Assembly: GCF_034190915.1 (NCBI RefSeq)
Contig: NW_026947486.1
Coordinates: 99,801,123-99,865,122 of the forward strand
DNA from: Cavia porcellus
Lineage: Eukaryota > Chordata > Mammalia > Rodentia > Caviidae
DNA length: 64,000 nucleotides
Direction of reading: 5' to 3'
The position numbers and the translations under genes were made by a program. Below the pieces are notes generated by a model. The model made no database searches, had not been told where the DNA came from, and worked only from the letters and a program-made list of their open reading frames with translations. This document shows positions 33,510-43,359 of this stretch, piece after piece (position 1 is the stretch's first letter; every line of letters starts with the position of its first letter).

Positions 33510-34290
33510 TAGGACCCTGTGAACAAAAGGTCAAGAATATATATTTTTGTCCCCTCCCCTCAAGAATTTTTGCTTTTGCTTTTTCGATCAAGACATTATC
33601 CCCCTGCCCTAAGCTTGGGTGTCTTCCCATTGCTTCACTTAAATGACAAAGCAAAAAAAAAAGAGCCTTAAAATTCTCTTTTATCTTTTTAAATGAATCA
33701 TCTGGCCATGCTATAAGAGTTATGTGGACAATATCAGTGACAACAGCTAGTGTCATTTTTGTATACTTTGGGGTACAAAGGCCACAGCAACAGATCATCT
33801 GCAGTCCTCTAGAAAATGAGATTTTGATTTTTCAGTGGATTGCACAATAAAAGTGGTGTTCACCTCTTCACAGGCTGAGGCAGGAAGATTGCAAATTGAG
33901 GTCTGTGGAGAGTGGTTGAATATGTGTGAGGCTAAAGCCAGGTCAGCACAGAGAACCCTGAGCACCCAAGGCGAGCCATGTGAACAAGCTGTTCCATCTC
34001 CAAGAATGCAAGGTGCCCCAGGTGAGACAGGCAAACAAGGTGTTAGGCAGAGAAGTTTCACCTGACAATAACCTCCTGAGTGTATAAATAAGCAGGCTGC
34101 AGTCATCTGGCAGTTGTTTCCCTCCCACTGGGACAGGTGGCCCCACCTGACATCAGCTTTCTGCATCTGGACTTCTGTTTTTCTTGATCCTCCACCATCC
34201 CCCTCTCCGGAGTTTCAAGAGCTGTGCTGGGTGTGTGAGAGGCCTGAATAACATACATTGACCCGGTCTCAAAAGAAAAAATAGAAATTG
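33510..34290. other. No gene recognised
   Basis: The open frames at 33,795-34,166 (minus) and 33,835-34,065 (plus) mirror each other and show no domain. A short SINE-like phrase (CACAGGCTGAGGCAGGAAG) occurs at about 33,870. Confidence 0.35.
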
Positions 34291-34295
34291 GAAAG

Positions 34296-34350
34296 GGCTG
34301 GTGATGTAGCTCAGTGGTTGGAAGCCCCTGGCTTCAATTCCATATGAGAG
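34296..34350 (+). mobile_element. ID-like SINE fragment
   Basis: GGGCTGGTGATGTAGCTCAGT, then CCCCTGGCTTCAATTCC. Confidence 0.75.
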
Positions 34351-34616
34351 ATGCTAGAAGGAGAGAGCAGCAGCCACAGTGAGAAGGACAGACAGACTTC
34401 TAGTCCCTCTTTTTGGTTTCCGTAGTCCCATGCAAATCTTTCATTTCTAGATTTTAATGCCCATCCCCTTAGATCTTGGAACAGAAAAATTAAACAATAT
34501 GTTTTCCAAACATGATTCCTACTATGCCCTAATCTCATTATCATGAAAAGTTACCTAAGCTCAAGATGAGAGACAGTTTCACCCACCTATATATTGGAAG
34601 TGATAATCCAAGAAAG

Positions 34617-34685
34617 AGGGCTGGGAGTTCTGGCACAAGTGCCTGCCTGCCTGGCAAGTGCAAGGTCACAAGTTCTATCCCAGCT

Positions 34686-34724
<39 letters not shown>
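34617..34724 (+). mobile_element. ID-like SINE with long pure A-tail
   Basis: GAGGGCTGGGAGTTCTGG, AAGTGCCTGCCTGCCTGGC and AAGTGCAAGGTCACAAG, followed by about 37 uninterrupted A from 34,688. Such a long pure tail suggests recent insertion. Confidence 0.85.
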
Positions 34725-34727
<3 letters not shown>

Positions 34728-34817
34728 CTCTTGTGCATCAAGGAGATGACCAACCCTCAGAGCATTCAGTAGGCAGTTAATAAATGCTTTTACAACCATG
34801 TTCTTCTCAGACAATTG

Positions 34818-34873
34818 TTTTGTAGTACTGGAAATAGAACCCAGGGCTACTCTATCCCTGAACCATATTCCAG
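34818..34873 (-). mobile_element. ID fragment, minus strand
   Basis: GTACTGGAAATAGAACCCAGG, then CTATCCCTGAACCATATTCC. Confidence 0.55.
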
Positions 34874-34881
34874 ATTTTCTT

Positions 34882-34903
34882 ACTTTCTTTTTCTTTCTTT
34901 CTT

Positions 34904-34956
<53 letters not shown>

Positions 34957-34960
34957 TTTT
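34882..34960 (+). repeat. (TTTC)n(TC)n(TTTC)n microsatellite
   Basis: A pyrimidine-only tract with a TC core flanked by TTTC. Confidence 0.95.
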
Positions 34961-35035
34961 TTGAGGCAGGGTCTCCCTGTATAGTCCATACTTTGGCCTA
35001 TAGACCCCCTTTCCCTTCACCAGCTATTTGAGAGC
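34961..35035 (-). mobile_element. B1-like SINE fragment, minus strand
   Basis: GAGGCAGGGTCTCCCTGTATA after a T-run. Confidence 0.6.
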
Positions 35036-35085
35036 CTATGGAAGGAGAATCACAAATTTGAGAGCCTGAGAGCCAAAAGATAAAA

Positions 35086-35142
35086 ACTTTTAGGGATATA
35101 GCTCAGTGCAAGACCTTGCATTCAATGCCCAGTAGCACTTCG
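35086..35142 (+). mobile_element. ID-like SINE fragment
   Basis: TTTAGGGATATAGCTCAGTGC, TTGCATTCAATGCCCAGTAGC. Confidence 0.6.
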
Positions 35143-35184
35143 GATGGGGCAGGTGGCAGTGTTTTAGTACTGTTGCTGCTCATA

Positions 35185-35610
35185 AAAATAGTTTTTACAG
35201 CTCTTAGGTGTTTACAGCTCATAGAAGGTGTTTACAGCTCACAAATAAGCATTGCAACAAACTGAGGCCAATAAAGTGAGCAGCACCGAGGGTCTTAGAG
35301 GCAGGTGTACAGCTTTATTTACACTGGTAGGCTTGGCTGAGATCCATCCCCAAAGAGCCAAGCACACAATTCTGAGGGAGCAGGACTTTTATAGGATTTA
35401 CGGCCATGTAGGAGGTACAAGAACACAGTATTTGCCATGAATTGACTGCACAGAAAGTTACACTGAATTCCACATTTTTAGCATACAGCAGAGACAAAGA
35501 CAAGAAGTTACACAAGTCTGGTAACAACAGAAACTGAACAGAGAGCAAAAGGTTTTGTTGAAGGCCAGGAAGAGGGATGCTGAAGGGCGGCAGGTGCGCG
35601 GGGTGATGGG
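35185..35610 (-). mobile_element. ERV LTR-like block, minus strand
   Basis: ACAGCTTTATTTACACTGG at about 35,310 is a reversed polyadenylation region. GTGTTTACAGCTCA occurs twice just upstream (35,209 and 35,228) as a short tandem repeat. Family unknown. Confidence 0.45.
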
Positions 35611-35877
35611 AAGGTGTGGGGTTGGGGATGGGGTCCTGTCAGGAAGCAGGTGTTTTTTCTGCCTCAGAAGGGATGCATCTGTACAGTAAGAAGACAGAGA
35701 CCAAAGGGTCAATGGAGAGTCAGGCCCAAGAACCCTACACATTTTCTGCACCATTAATACGAATGGTCTCCCTTAGTGAGTGTACTGGGGACAAATGTGA
35801 CACAGCACGGGTAACAATGTTTAGGTGTGAAATGTCCAGAAAAAGAAAGTTTAAACTGTACCATGCACCTCCTCTCT

Positions 35878-36056
35878 TTTTGAGGCAAGGTCTTGCTATG
35901 TGGTCCAAATGACCTAGAATGCCTTGAACCTAGTAATTTATGCAAGCTGGTTGCAAAGGCATTATGTAGCCCGGGCTGGGATCAAACTCATTATGTACAC
36001 AGGATTGGCTGCAATTCACCCACCTGCTAGGCTCCCTCGTGCTGGCATTTAGATTT
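35878..36056 (-). mobile_element. B1-like SINE, minus strand, diverged
   Basis: TTGAGGCAAGGTCTTGCTATG, CCGGGCTGGGATCAAACTC and CCACCTGCTAGGCTCCCTCG. Confidence 0.55.
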
Positions 36057-36059
36057 GTA

Positions 36060-37085
36060 TTGCAAAGCGCACTCAGGTTCCACTCTCTTGACTCTTCTCC
36101 CCAGCCAGCTGTCCCTCTGGCCTGCCCCCCTTCCTGCCCTCGTGGGGAATTGTGGGTCAACTCTCACCTCCCCCCAAGGCCATGAGGAAGGCTGTTAATG
36201 TCCAGTCCCCACAACTACTGACGCCTTGCCACAGGCCAGCCTGCAGCATGGAGGCCTCTGGGACCCTAGGTGCTTCACAGCAGGCCTCGAAAGGGAAGCA
36301 GCTGGCAAAGTAAGCAAGGAACCACCCAGCAGGGTGCTGCCCTGGGTTCCCTGAGTCCTGAGAGAACAGGGTTGGACTCCTCGCTGTTGAGGTACAGAGT
36401 GGGGAAGGCACCTTGGACCCAGCAAGTCAGTGCTTCACAAATGTGCTGATGTGGTGTTCAGTTTGCTCGCTGGCAGTTGGGAGGGGGTTCTCAAGGTGTC
36501 TCCAGTGCTTCCTGGCCTGGGGAACCTGATGGCTTTCGGGGAGTGGCTCCCTCCCTCTCTACCCTTGGGTGACTGTACTTAGTTCTTAGGCTCTCGTGTT
36601 CTTCCCTGCAGAAAAGTACCGAAGTGTTGCAAATCAGAGCCGCTAGAGTCCTGAGGATGGCGAAGATGTGCGCTGGGCAGGGTAGCTATTGCCACTCCTT
36701 TCAGGTGCTCCTCGCAGGGCCACCAGAGCCCAGACCTTAGCTGACCTGAGGGCGCCATTCAACCCGAGGTCGTCTTTGTTTGAAGAGGGGAGGTAGTTCA
36801 AAAGAGAGACATAACCAAGCAAGGGGCACCCTAGCACACACCACAACCTCAAGCCCTTTTTCTTGCAGGGTCTGGCCCATGTGCCCAGGCCGGCCTGGGA
36901 CTTGAGATTCCAGCCTTGTGAGTAGCTGGGGTTCAAGGCCTGCTGTGCCTCAATGCCAGGCCGCCTAGAATGCTTTCTCAGTACTTCTGGCTACCTGTTT
37001 CTACCCAGCTTGGTAGGTCAGGGAAACGCCTGTAGGACTGGCCAAATTGTGGTTTCAGTGCATACATTGCTTGACTTAACAGTAT
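36060..37085. other. GC-richer interval, no gene recognised
   Basis: This 1-kb stretch is GC-richer than its surroundings and has frames open on the minus strand (36,157-36,411; 36,643-36,936). No domain, CpG-island density or splice structure is convincing. Confidence 0.35.
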
Positions 37086-37089
37086 GATA

Positions 37090-37146
37090 ATTGCTTCTTG
37101 GTCTTTTGGCTAAGATTATGTACAGTATGAGTCTCATATAGTTTCT
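37090..37146 (+). pseudogene. RNU2 pseudogene: U2 snRNA pseudogene, 5' fragment
   Basis: ATTGCTTCTTGGTCTTTTGG followed by CTAAGATTATGTACAGTATG matches the highly conserved 5' end of U2 snRNA with several C-to-T-type changes. The match fades after about 57 bp, before the Sm site. The branch-point-recognition region is mutated, so this is a dead retro-copy. Confidence 0.85.
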
Positions 37147-37339
37147 GGGTGGGAATCACATAAAGCCACCAAAGTTCTGGGGGTAAGGAGAGGACGTGTC
37201 GCCAGTCAGCAGCAGCCCTTGGGTGTGTTCAAACCCAGGGGAGCTGATCACACTTTGAATTTTGTTTCCTGAGCAGTGGAGTGGTAGGAAACTAGTGGAG
37301 TCTGTAGCTGCACAGCTGAGTTTCGTTAATGTTTGTCAC

Positions 37340-37774
37340 CTTTGACTTGCTCCCTATTGTAGTATGTCTCATCATTCTTTCTCTGCTGACACATGTACTG
37401 TTGGCAAACACCTCTCTGTTCAGTGTTATATGACTAAGCCACGTTCTGGTATTCTGTGACTGGCCTATTTCACCGGGCATAATTTCATAAAGATTCCTGG
37501 CTGTTGTTGAAGGTATCAGAATTTCCTTTCTTTTTATGACTGAATTGTACTCCATTGTACTCATTTCCACATTCGTTTTATGTCTCTGTGGTGCTGAGGT
37601 TCCAATCCAGATCTTGACCCAATGCTGAGTCAAGAGATTTTTTGACTGGGCTTCAGGCCAAGCAGCAGAGTCCCCATTTTGTTTATCCATTAGTCTGTGG
37701 CTAGAAACTTGGTTGTTTCTGTCTGTCAGGAGATTGCAAACAATATTGCTTTGAGCACAAATGTCTATCTTTTC

Positions 37775-37775
<1 letters not shown>
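37340..37775 (-). mobile_element. L1 ORF2-end/3'UTR fragment, minus strand
   Basis: The complement contains phrases of the L1 3' end, such as ATGGAGTACAATTCAGTC, GAAACCAAGTTTCTAGCCAC and TGGATAAACAAAATGG. All reading frames are broken. Confidence 0.7.

Positions 37776-37780
<5 letters not shown>

Positions 37781-37820
<40 letters not shown>
37781..37820 (+). repeat. (GT)n microsatellite in reversed SINE tail
   Basis: About 20 GT units directly before a reversed ID element. Confidence 0.95.
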
Positions 37821-37821
<1 letters not shown>

Positions 37822-37890
37822 TACTGGGGATTGAACCTAGGCCATTGCAAATGTTGGACCAACACTCTGCCGAGCTGTATCCTTGGGGCT
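37821..37890 (-). mobile_element. ID-like SINE, minus strand
   Basis: GGTACTGGGGATTGAACCTAG, ACTCTGCCGAGCTGTATCC. Confidence 0.8.
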
Positions 37891-37904
37891 TTCTTAAGTT
37901 TAAT

Positions 37905-38015
37905 TTTGCAATGGGGTCTTGTTAAGTTTCCCACACTTGCATCAATCTCTTGATCCTCTGGTCTCAACTTCCTAAGTAGCTGAAATTCTGGATGTGCATC
38001 ATCTCACTGAGCTTT
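37905..38015 (-). mobile_element. B1-like SINE, minus strand, old
   Basis: CAATGGGGTCTTGTTAAG, CTCAACTTCCTAAGTAGCTG and GGATGTGCATCATCTC. Confidence 0.5.
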
Positions 38016-38167
38016 TTATCTACTTGTCAGTTGGGCTTCTTTTGAATACTTATTCATCATAGATCTATGTTTTTAGGCATCACAAACAACAGCTAATGTC
38101 TGTCTATTGGGCTTAGTGTAGACCAGGTATTTTTCTCAGTTCCTTCTAGCATCAGAATCCATGTTGT

Positions 38168-38325
38168 TAGCCAGGCATGATGGTTCAGGCCTATAATCCC
38201 AGCACTTGGGAAGCTGAGGCAGGAGGATCATTGCAAATTTGAGACCAGCCTGGGCTACAAAGTGAGCTCAAGGGCAGGATGAACTGCATAGTGAGACCCT
38301 CAAACCAGAAAAAAAAAAAGACCCC
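38168..38325 (+). mobile_element. B1-like SINE
   Basis: AGCCAGGCATGATGGTTCAG, AATCCCAGCACTTGGGAAG and ACCAGCCTGGGCTACAAAG. The right part repeats a GTGAGCTCAAGG stretch, giving a slightly extended element. Confidence 0.9.
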
Positions 38326-38345
38326 CTAAAAAATCCATGTTGCTG

Positions 38346-38475
38346 AGCTAGGCATAGCTGTGGGTCAGGAGTCCCAGTTACTAGGGAGACCAAAGGAAGA
38401 GGGCACCTTGAGCGGAGTGGGAGAGCGGCCTGGGCAAGAGGATATCCTATCTCAGCAAAATGGAAACAAAATAAA
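38346..38475 (+). mobile_element. B1-like SINE, diverged
   Basis: AGCTAGGCATAGCTGTGGG, CCCAGTTACTAGGGAGACC and ATCCTATCTCAGCAAAA. Confidence 0.65.
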
Positions 38476-38479
38476 ACAA

Positions 38480-39475
38480 AACAAAATCGTAGTCTTAATC
38501 TTACTGCTGCCTTATATACATTCGGTTATACAGGCTGTAGCCCAATCTGTGCATTACAAATATCTTTCCACTTTGCCCGAACTTTGCTTTCTGAGGTTTT
38601 CTACTTTGGGATGATTTTCTGTATATGACCTAGTCAAATTTTGTGTTTAATTCTGACTTGGAGAGTCTTACTAAACATAATTTTTCCATTTGTGTTTTTC
38701 AGCAGATGACAGATTTACATCTGAATACGTTATCAGATTTTTTTAAAAAACTGGATGATTTAACCTAAGTAGAGTCCATGCCTACACATGCACACCCTTA
38801 GGAAGGAAGTGTTTTTTCCTTCTTCCTACTGGAGAGTTAATTTAGGCATCCTCGTTGAGTGATGGATCCTTTTTCCGTCTATATGAAAGGGTTTGTTTAT
38901 CGTATACTTTATGTACTTCAGTCTTGTGACTCTGTTATAAAAGCTCTTTGTTCATTGTGTCTCTTTTTGTTTCTGTTGTGGTAGTGGAGCTTGAAACCCG
39001 GGCATTTATGATGAGCTATCTCCAGCCCTTTTATATTTTTATGTCTTAGTTTGAGATGAGTTCTCCCTAGGTGGCTAAGTTCCCTGTGCCTTGCTGCCCC
39101 ATGCATGCAGAGTGCTTGGATTACAGAGGTGGTCCAGTGCCTGTGTTTTCCTTTCAGTATCCTATTAGCTTTGGTTTATGAATATTTGTGATATTTCGCT
39201 AGAAGGGTGCTGTGTGTTCATTCATAAAGGAGAATGGATTTGGGCAGTAGAGTTACTCTATGAATTAAATAAAATACTTGCCTAGTTTTCCTTCGCTAAG
39301 TATGTTAGTGTTTAATAAATATGTTTCTTTGCCTGTCTCTGTCTCTGTTTCTTCCTGCCTGGCTGTGTGTCTCTGTGCATGCAGGCCCGTGCACATTTGC
39401 TACTACCAGAAGAACTCAGGGCCTTTGCACTGAGCTACATTCCAATCCCCTTTTGGTATTGTGTCTGTTGTTGTT
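38480..39475. other. Intergenic; only ID fragments recognised
   Basis: ID-like minus-strand fragments lie at 38,982-39,035 (GAAACCCGGGCATTTATG, GAGCTATCTCCAGCCC) and at 39,400-39,445 (GCACTGAGCTACATTCC). The rest shows no gene. Confidence 0.45.
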
Positions 39476-39479
39476 TTTA

Positions 39480-39592
39480 ATTTTAAACGACAGTCTCATT
39501 GAGTGCCCCAGCTGTGCTTAAATTTGTGATTCTCCTGCTTTAGCCTCCAGAGTCCTAGGATTACAGGCATGAGCCACCATGTCCAGCTACTT
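39480..39592 (-). mobile_element. B1-like SINE, minus strand
   Basis: ACAGTCTCATTGAGTGCCCC, AGTCCTAGGATTACAGGC and GCCACCATGTCCAGC. Confidence 0.8.
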
Positions 39593-39677
39593 GTGTTTTT
39601 CTAATCAGAGAGATGCTGTGGCATCCTTCAAGGATATTAAGATCTGCAAGGCATCTGTGAGTTTATCAGTTTTGTCA

Positions 39678-39812
39678 TGTTTTGAGACAGGGTCTCACTA
39701 GTTCAGTCTGATTTGAACTTATTCTGCAACCCAGGCTGCCCTGCAACTCAGGGTTGGAGACCTCAGCTTCCTGAGTGCTGAGGTTACAGACATGCACCAG
39801 CATGTCTGGCTA
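39678..39812 (-). mobile_element. B1-like SINE, minus strand
   Basis: TTTGAGACAGGGTCTCACTAG, CTGAGTGCTGAGGTTACAG and CACCAGCATGTCTGGC. Confidence 0.85.
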
Positions 39813-39839
39813 TTTAGGTTTGTTTTTGGTTTTTTTGCG

Positions 39840-39992
39840 ATTTGGTTGGTTGGTTTTGAGACACGGTCTCCCTATATAGTTCTGACTGGCCTTAAACTCA
39901 CTGAGGAGCCTAAGCCATCCTCCAACTGTGTTGATCCTGCTGTCTCACCCTTCCAGGTCCTGAGATTTTGGGCATGTGCCACCACACCGAGC
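39840..39992 (-). mobile_element. B1-like SINE, minus strand
   Basis: GGTTTTGAGACACGGTCTCC, TAGTTCTGACTGGCCTTAAAC and CATGTGCCACCACACC. It is the third B1-like copy in about 520 bp, all on the same strand. Confidence 0.8.
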
Positions 39993-40289
39993 CAGTAACT
40001 TATTTTTGTTAACCTGTTTACAAATTACAAGAGATGGAAGACAGTCATCCTTTTTGCCCTAAGGTATACCTGTTAAGCAGGTATTTTGATAAGTGAAATG
40101 TTGTGCTATAAATAGCTAAAATGCAAAGTTAAAAAGATTGTTACTAGCAAAAACATCTTTGCCATTCTGTGCTATGTTTATGGTTGGTGCACCGACCACA
40201 TAGTTATAAATTAACTGAAGTCTCATCATACTATTCTGTACGCTTCATCACCCTAGTAACCTGTTTGCTGTGTCAACCTTTGCTCCCTT

Positions 40290-40631
40290 TGTGAGAAACA
40301 AATGTTCCTGGAATTAGCAGACCCAGGGCTGTAAATTAAGGAAAGAAAGGGGTAACTACCAACTGCAGAACATGTCTGACTCAAGCAAAGGGGAACAAAG
40401 GCCTCGGTATTCTGGCTCATCATCAGTATGTACCTTGTGGTTTATTTGCTATGGTTAATGGGCTATAAAAATCTGTCAAAAGTCTAACCCAGTTACACAG
40501 CTTTGCAAACTCCATCTGCAGTCTGTTGCTGGTGCCAGCTTAAATAAAAGTGCTCTTTTTCTTTTAAAACAAGATGTCTTGCTCCATTTTTCTTGAATAA
40601 CGTCTTGAGGCCTCGTTTTTGGGGTACAACA
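40290..40631 (+). mobile_element. Solo ERV LTR, plus strand
   Basis: This 342-bp block looks like a complete LTR. It has TGTGAG...ACAACA ends, a TATA box (CTATAAAA at 40,463-40,470), AATAAA at 40,543-40,548 and an R/U5-like segment (TCTTGCTCCATTTTTCTTG). No internal viral sequence follows. The edges are inferred and no clear target duplication is visible. Confidence 0.65.
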
Positions 40632-41005
40632 TGAAACAGTGACAATGAAATTCTTGTGAAACTGGAAGGTTATGGATCTTCTAAGGCATCTGTGTTACCA
40701 GTAGTAAGAAAGCACTGCGCAACAGAAAACTTCCAAAACTGACATTTGGCATTTGATAACTGTTTGGTGGTAACAGTGATAGTTAGATAGATAGGCAGGT
40801 AGGTAGGTAGATAATCTTTGTCATTTACATGAGTACGTCTCAACCAGATGTCAAAGTGTCTAACATTATTTCACACAAAATAATGTTTTATTTATAGACT
40901 GACTGTATATATACATATGTCTGTAGATATGTGTGTAGAGATAATAATTTATTTGAGGGAGAAAATATATAACCAGCAGAATAGCAGGCTGTCAGAAGAT
41001 CAGAC
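40632..41005. other. No gene; short TAGA/TAGG repeat
   Basis: AGATAGATAGGCAGG and repeated TAGG units lie at 40,784-40,812. Nothing else is recognised. Confidence 0.5.
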
Positions 41006-41009
41006 CTGG

Positions 41010-41118
41010 AACCAAGCAAGGTGGGGCACACTTGTAACCCAGCTACTTGTGAGGCTGGGGCAGATAGACCACGAGCTCAAGGACAGCCTAGGCAACATAG
41101 GGGGCCCCATCACAAAGT
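41010..41118 (+). mobile_element. B1-like SINE
   Basis: AGCAAGGTGGGGCACACTTG, TAACCCAGCTACTTGTGAG and AAGGACAGCCTAGGCAAC, followed by an (AAT)n tail. Confidence 0.7.
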
Positions 41119-41689
41119 AAAAATAATAATAATAATAATAATTAAAGTGCTGCAGTTGGAACTTAGTGCCAACGTCCTGGGTTCAACTGCAAAAAACAGA
41201 TAAATGGATACTGAAATTAAATAAGTTAAAAACCTAAGTGTTTTCCTGCTCGTGTGGCAGATGTGTGAAGTAGCCTCTACTGCCATCGCAGAATCCCTTC
41301 CCTCTTGACCTGGTTTTATTTCTTCCCATTCGGACACCTGTATGTTCTCAGATGCTGCTCATTAATCTTTAATACATTGTTTGAAAACAGCATAATTTGT
41401 TTGTATCTTAAAGATTTTAAAACCCTGCTTAATTTATTTTGGTAGACAAGAGATTACCAGGTGAGTCCTTCCATATGAAGAAAGCAGGGAAGCAGCAGGG
41501 TGGCTAGGGCATGGCCACGGAGAGAGCATTGAAATACACTGTTAAATTGGAAAGCATAATTTTATCAGTGGAGCAGGTCAAATTTTATTAGCGGTTTTGT
41601 GTTAACTATGTGGGTGCAGACTATGTCAATTACCTTGTCAGCCAACGCCTGAGTCTGTGTTTGTGCTGTTTGTGCAGTCTATGAAGGGC

Positions 41690-41812
41690 GTAGGGGGCTG
41701 GGTGTGGAGGTGCACCCACTCAGAAGGCTGAGGCAGGAGGACTCCCTGGAGTTCGAGGCTAGCCCGCATTACATCGCGAGGCCCTGGCTAAAACATGAAA
41801 AAAAGTAAAACA
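41690..41812 (+). mobile_element. B1-like SINE
   Basis: GGCTGGGTGTGGAGGTGCAC, CAGAAGGCTGAGGCAGGAGG and GAGTTCGAGGCTAGCCCGC. Confidence 0.75.
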
Positions 41813-43359
41813 ATCAAACAAACAAAAAAAAAAAAACAAGCCTACAGGGACCCAGGAGTTTCTTGCAGAATGGATTCTGCGGTGGCCCAGAATCCAGTAC
41901 TGGATGTTATAAACACCTGTGAAAAGGCAGCAGGGCGACCCTGTGCTTGTGGTGCTGCATAGTGGTGGGTGTGAGGTGTTCACTGCACACAGCGTACTCT
42001 TGTTTGGGAGGGGCGACTGAGATCATGCAGGTGGTCTCCAGTGGTGAGCATCCTTTATGGCGCTCCGGGGATGGAAATGGGACCCTGTGAGGTTTTCTGT
42101 ATTGTTTTTGTTTTTTGCTGCTTTGCTTTGTTCCTAGTTAGGATTTGGGCCAGGTGGGGGTGGCACACACTTCTTTTATTTTTTTTAATTTTATTTAAAA
42201 GGAAAAAGAGAAAAAAAACAAAACAAAACAAAGAGGTGTAATGGTACAAGTAATACAGACCTAGAAAAGAAAAAAAAAAACAGTAAGAAATCACCAGTTA
42301 ATAGATTACACATTATCATCTTAGAGATAGTTGCTCATATCACAGTATCAAAGCATACAAAGTGGATATTCAAACAGTGAGACTGCAAACAGTTGTGTTC
42401 AATGATCCAACCAAAAACATTAATATGGTCAGCTATTTAACACCCATAAACACACTTGCTGTTGTATCCTTTAGAGCTCTTTTTTTCCCTCTCTGTTTTA
42501 CAACAAAATTTACACATTTTGGATTTTATTACTCCTTAGTTGTTATTACTATTTTTTGGAAGAGAATAAAGTCAAATATGGCAAAACAATGCTGTCAGTC
42601 AAAACCAAGGATAGACATAGTACATGATGTAAAAACAGAGTACAAGGTTATCAACAATGGTTACCATAATGCCTCTTGTTTCCTTAAAAAGAATTGTCTA
42701 TCTCATTAGGTATTATAAAGTTGAACAAAACAGTAGAGAATAAGACCAATAAAACTTAAGCATTGTAACATTACAGGATTTACAAAGGAGACAATAGTCA
42801 AACCAGAATGGGCATCTTAGTGAATCTTATTGCCTTCAAAGTAGTTGCCTATACCCTCAAACTTGATACTATCATACAGAATGGAACAGAGTCTAATCAG
42901 TCAAAACAAGATAGTGGGAGTATTACAGGACTTCACATCAAGTTAATAGGAAATTTAAAAAGTTAGTATAATATATCCTGCTAATTTTTTTAAATTTTTC
43001 CCCTTAATTAAAAAATCATAAAAATAACTAAATTTTTTTAATGAATAAGGGAGAGATTGAGATAAAAGAGGACATAACAACGTAACAATATAGGTCAAAG
43101 CATGACTGTTTCAGCAACCTAGTGCTTCACCACCAAATAACCCAACTTAATAGTAGTTACCATAGTGTCTGTCTTTTTCCTTGAAATATTTGAATATAAC
43201 TTCACATACTATAGCTTCAAATATTTCCATACCAAGCAGCCCAGAATAAAGCCATTCCAATTAATAAGTGAAAACTTTATAAGGCTGCAAGGCCACATAA
43301 TGGGGAATCATGATTACCACATACTTTTATATATTTGAATCATTACTTACATTGGGGAA

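Noticed and set aside
37292..37777. 161-codon minus-strand frame
   Set aside because: It follows decayed L1 3'-end sequence in the L1 sense orientation.
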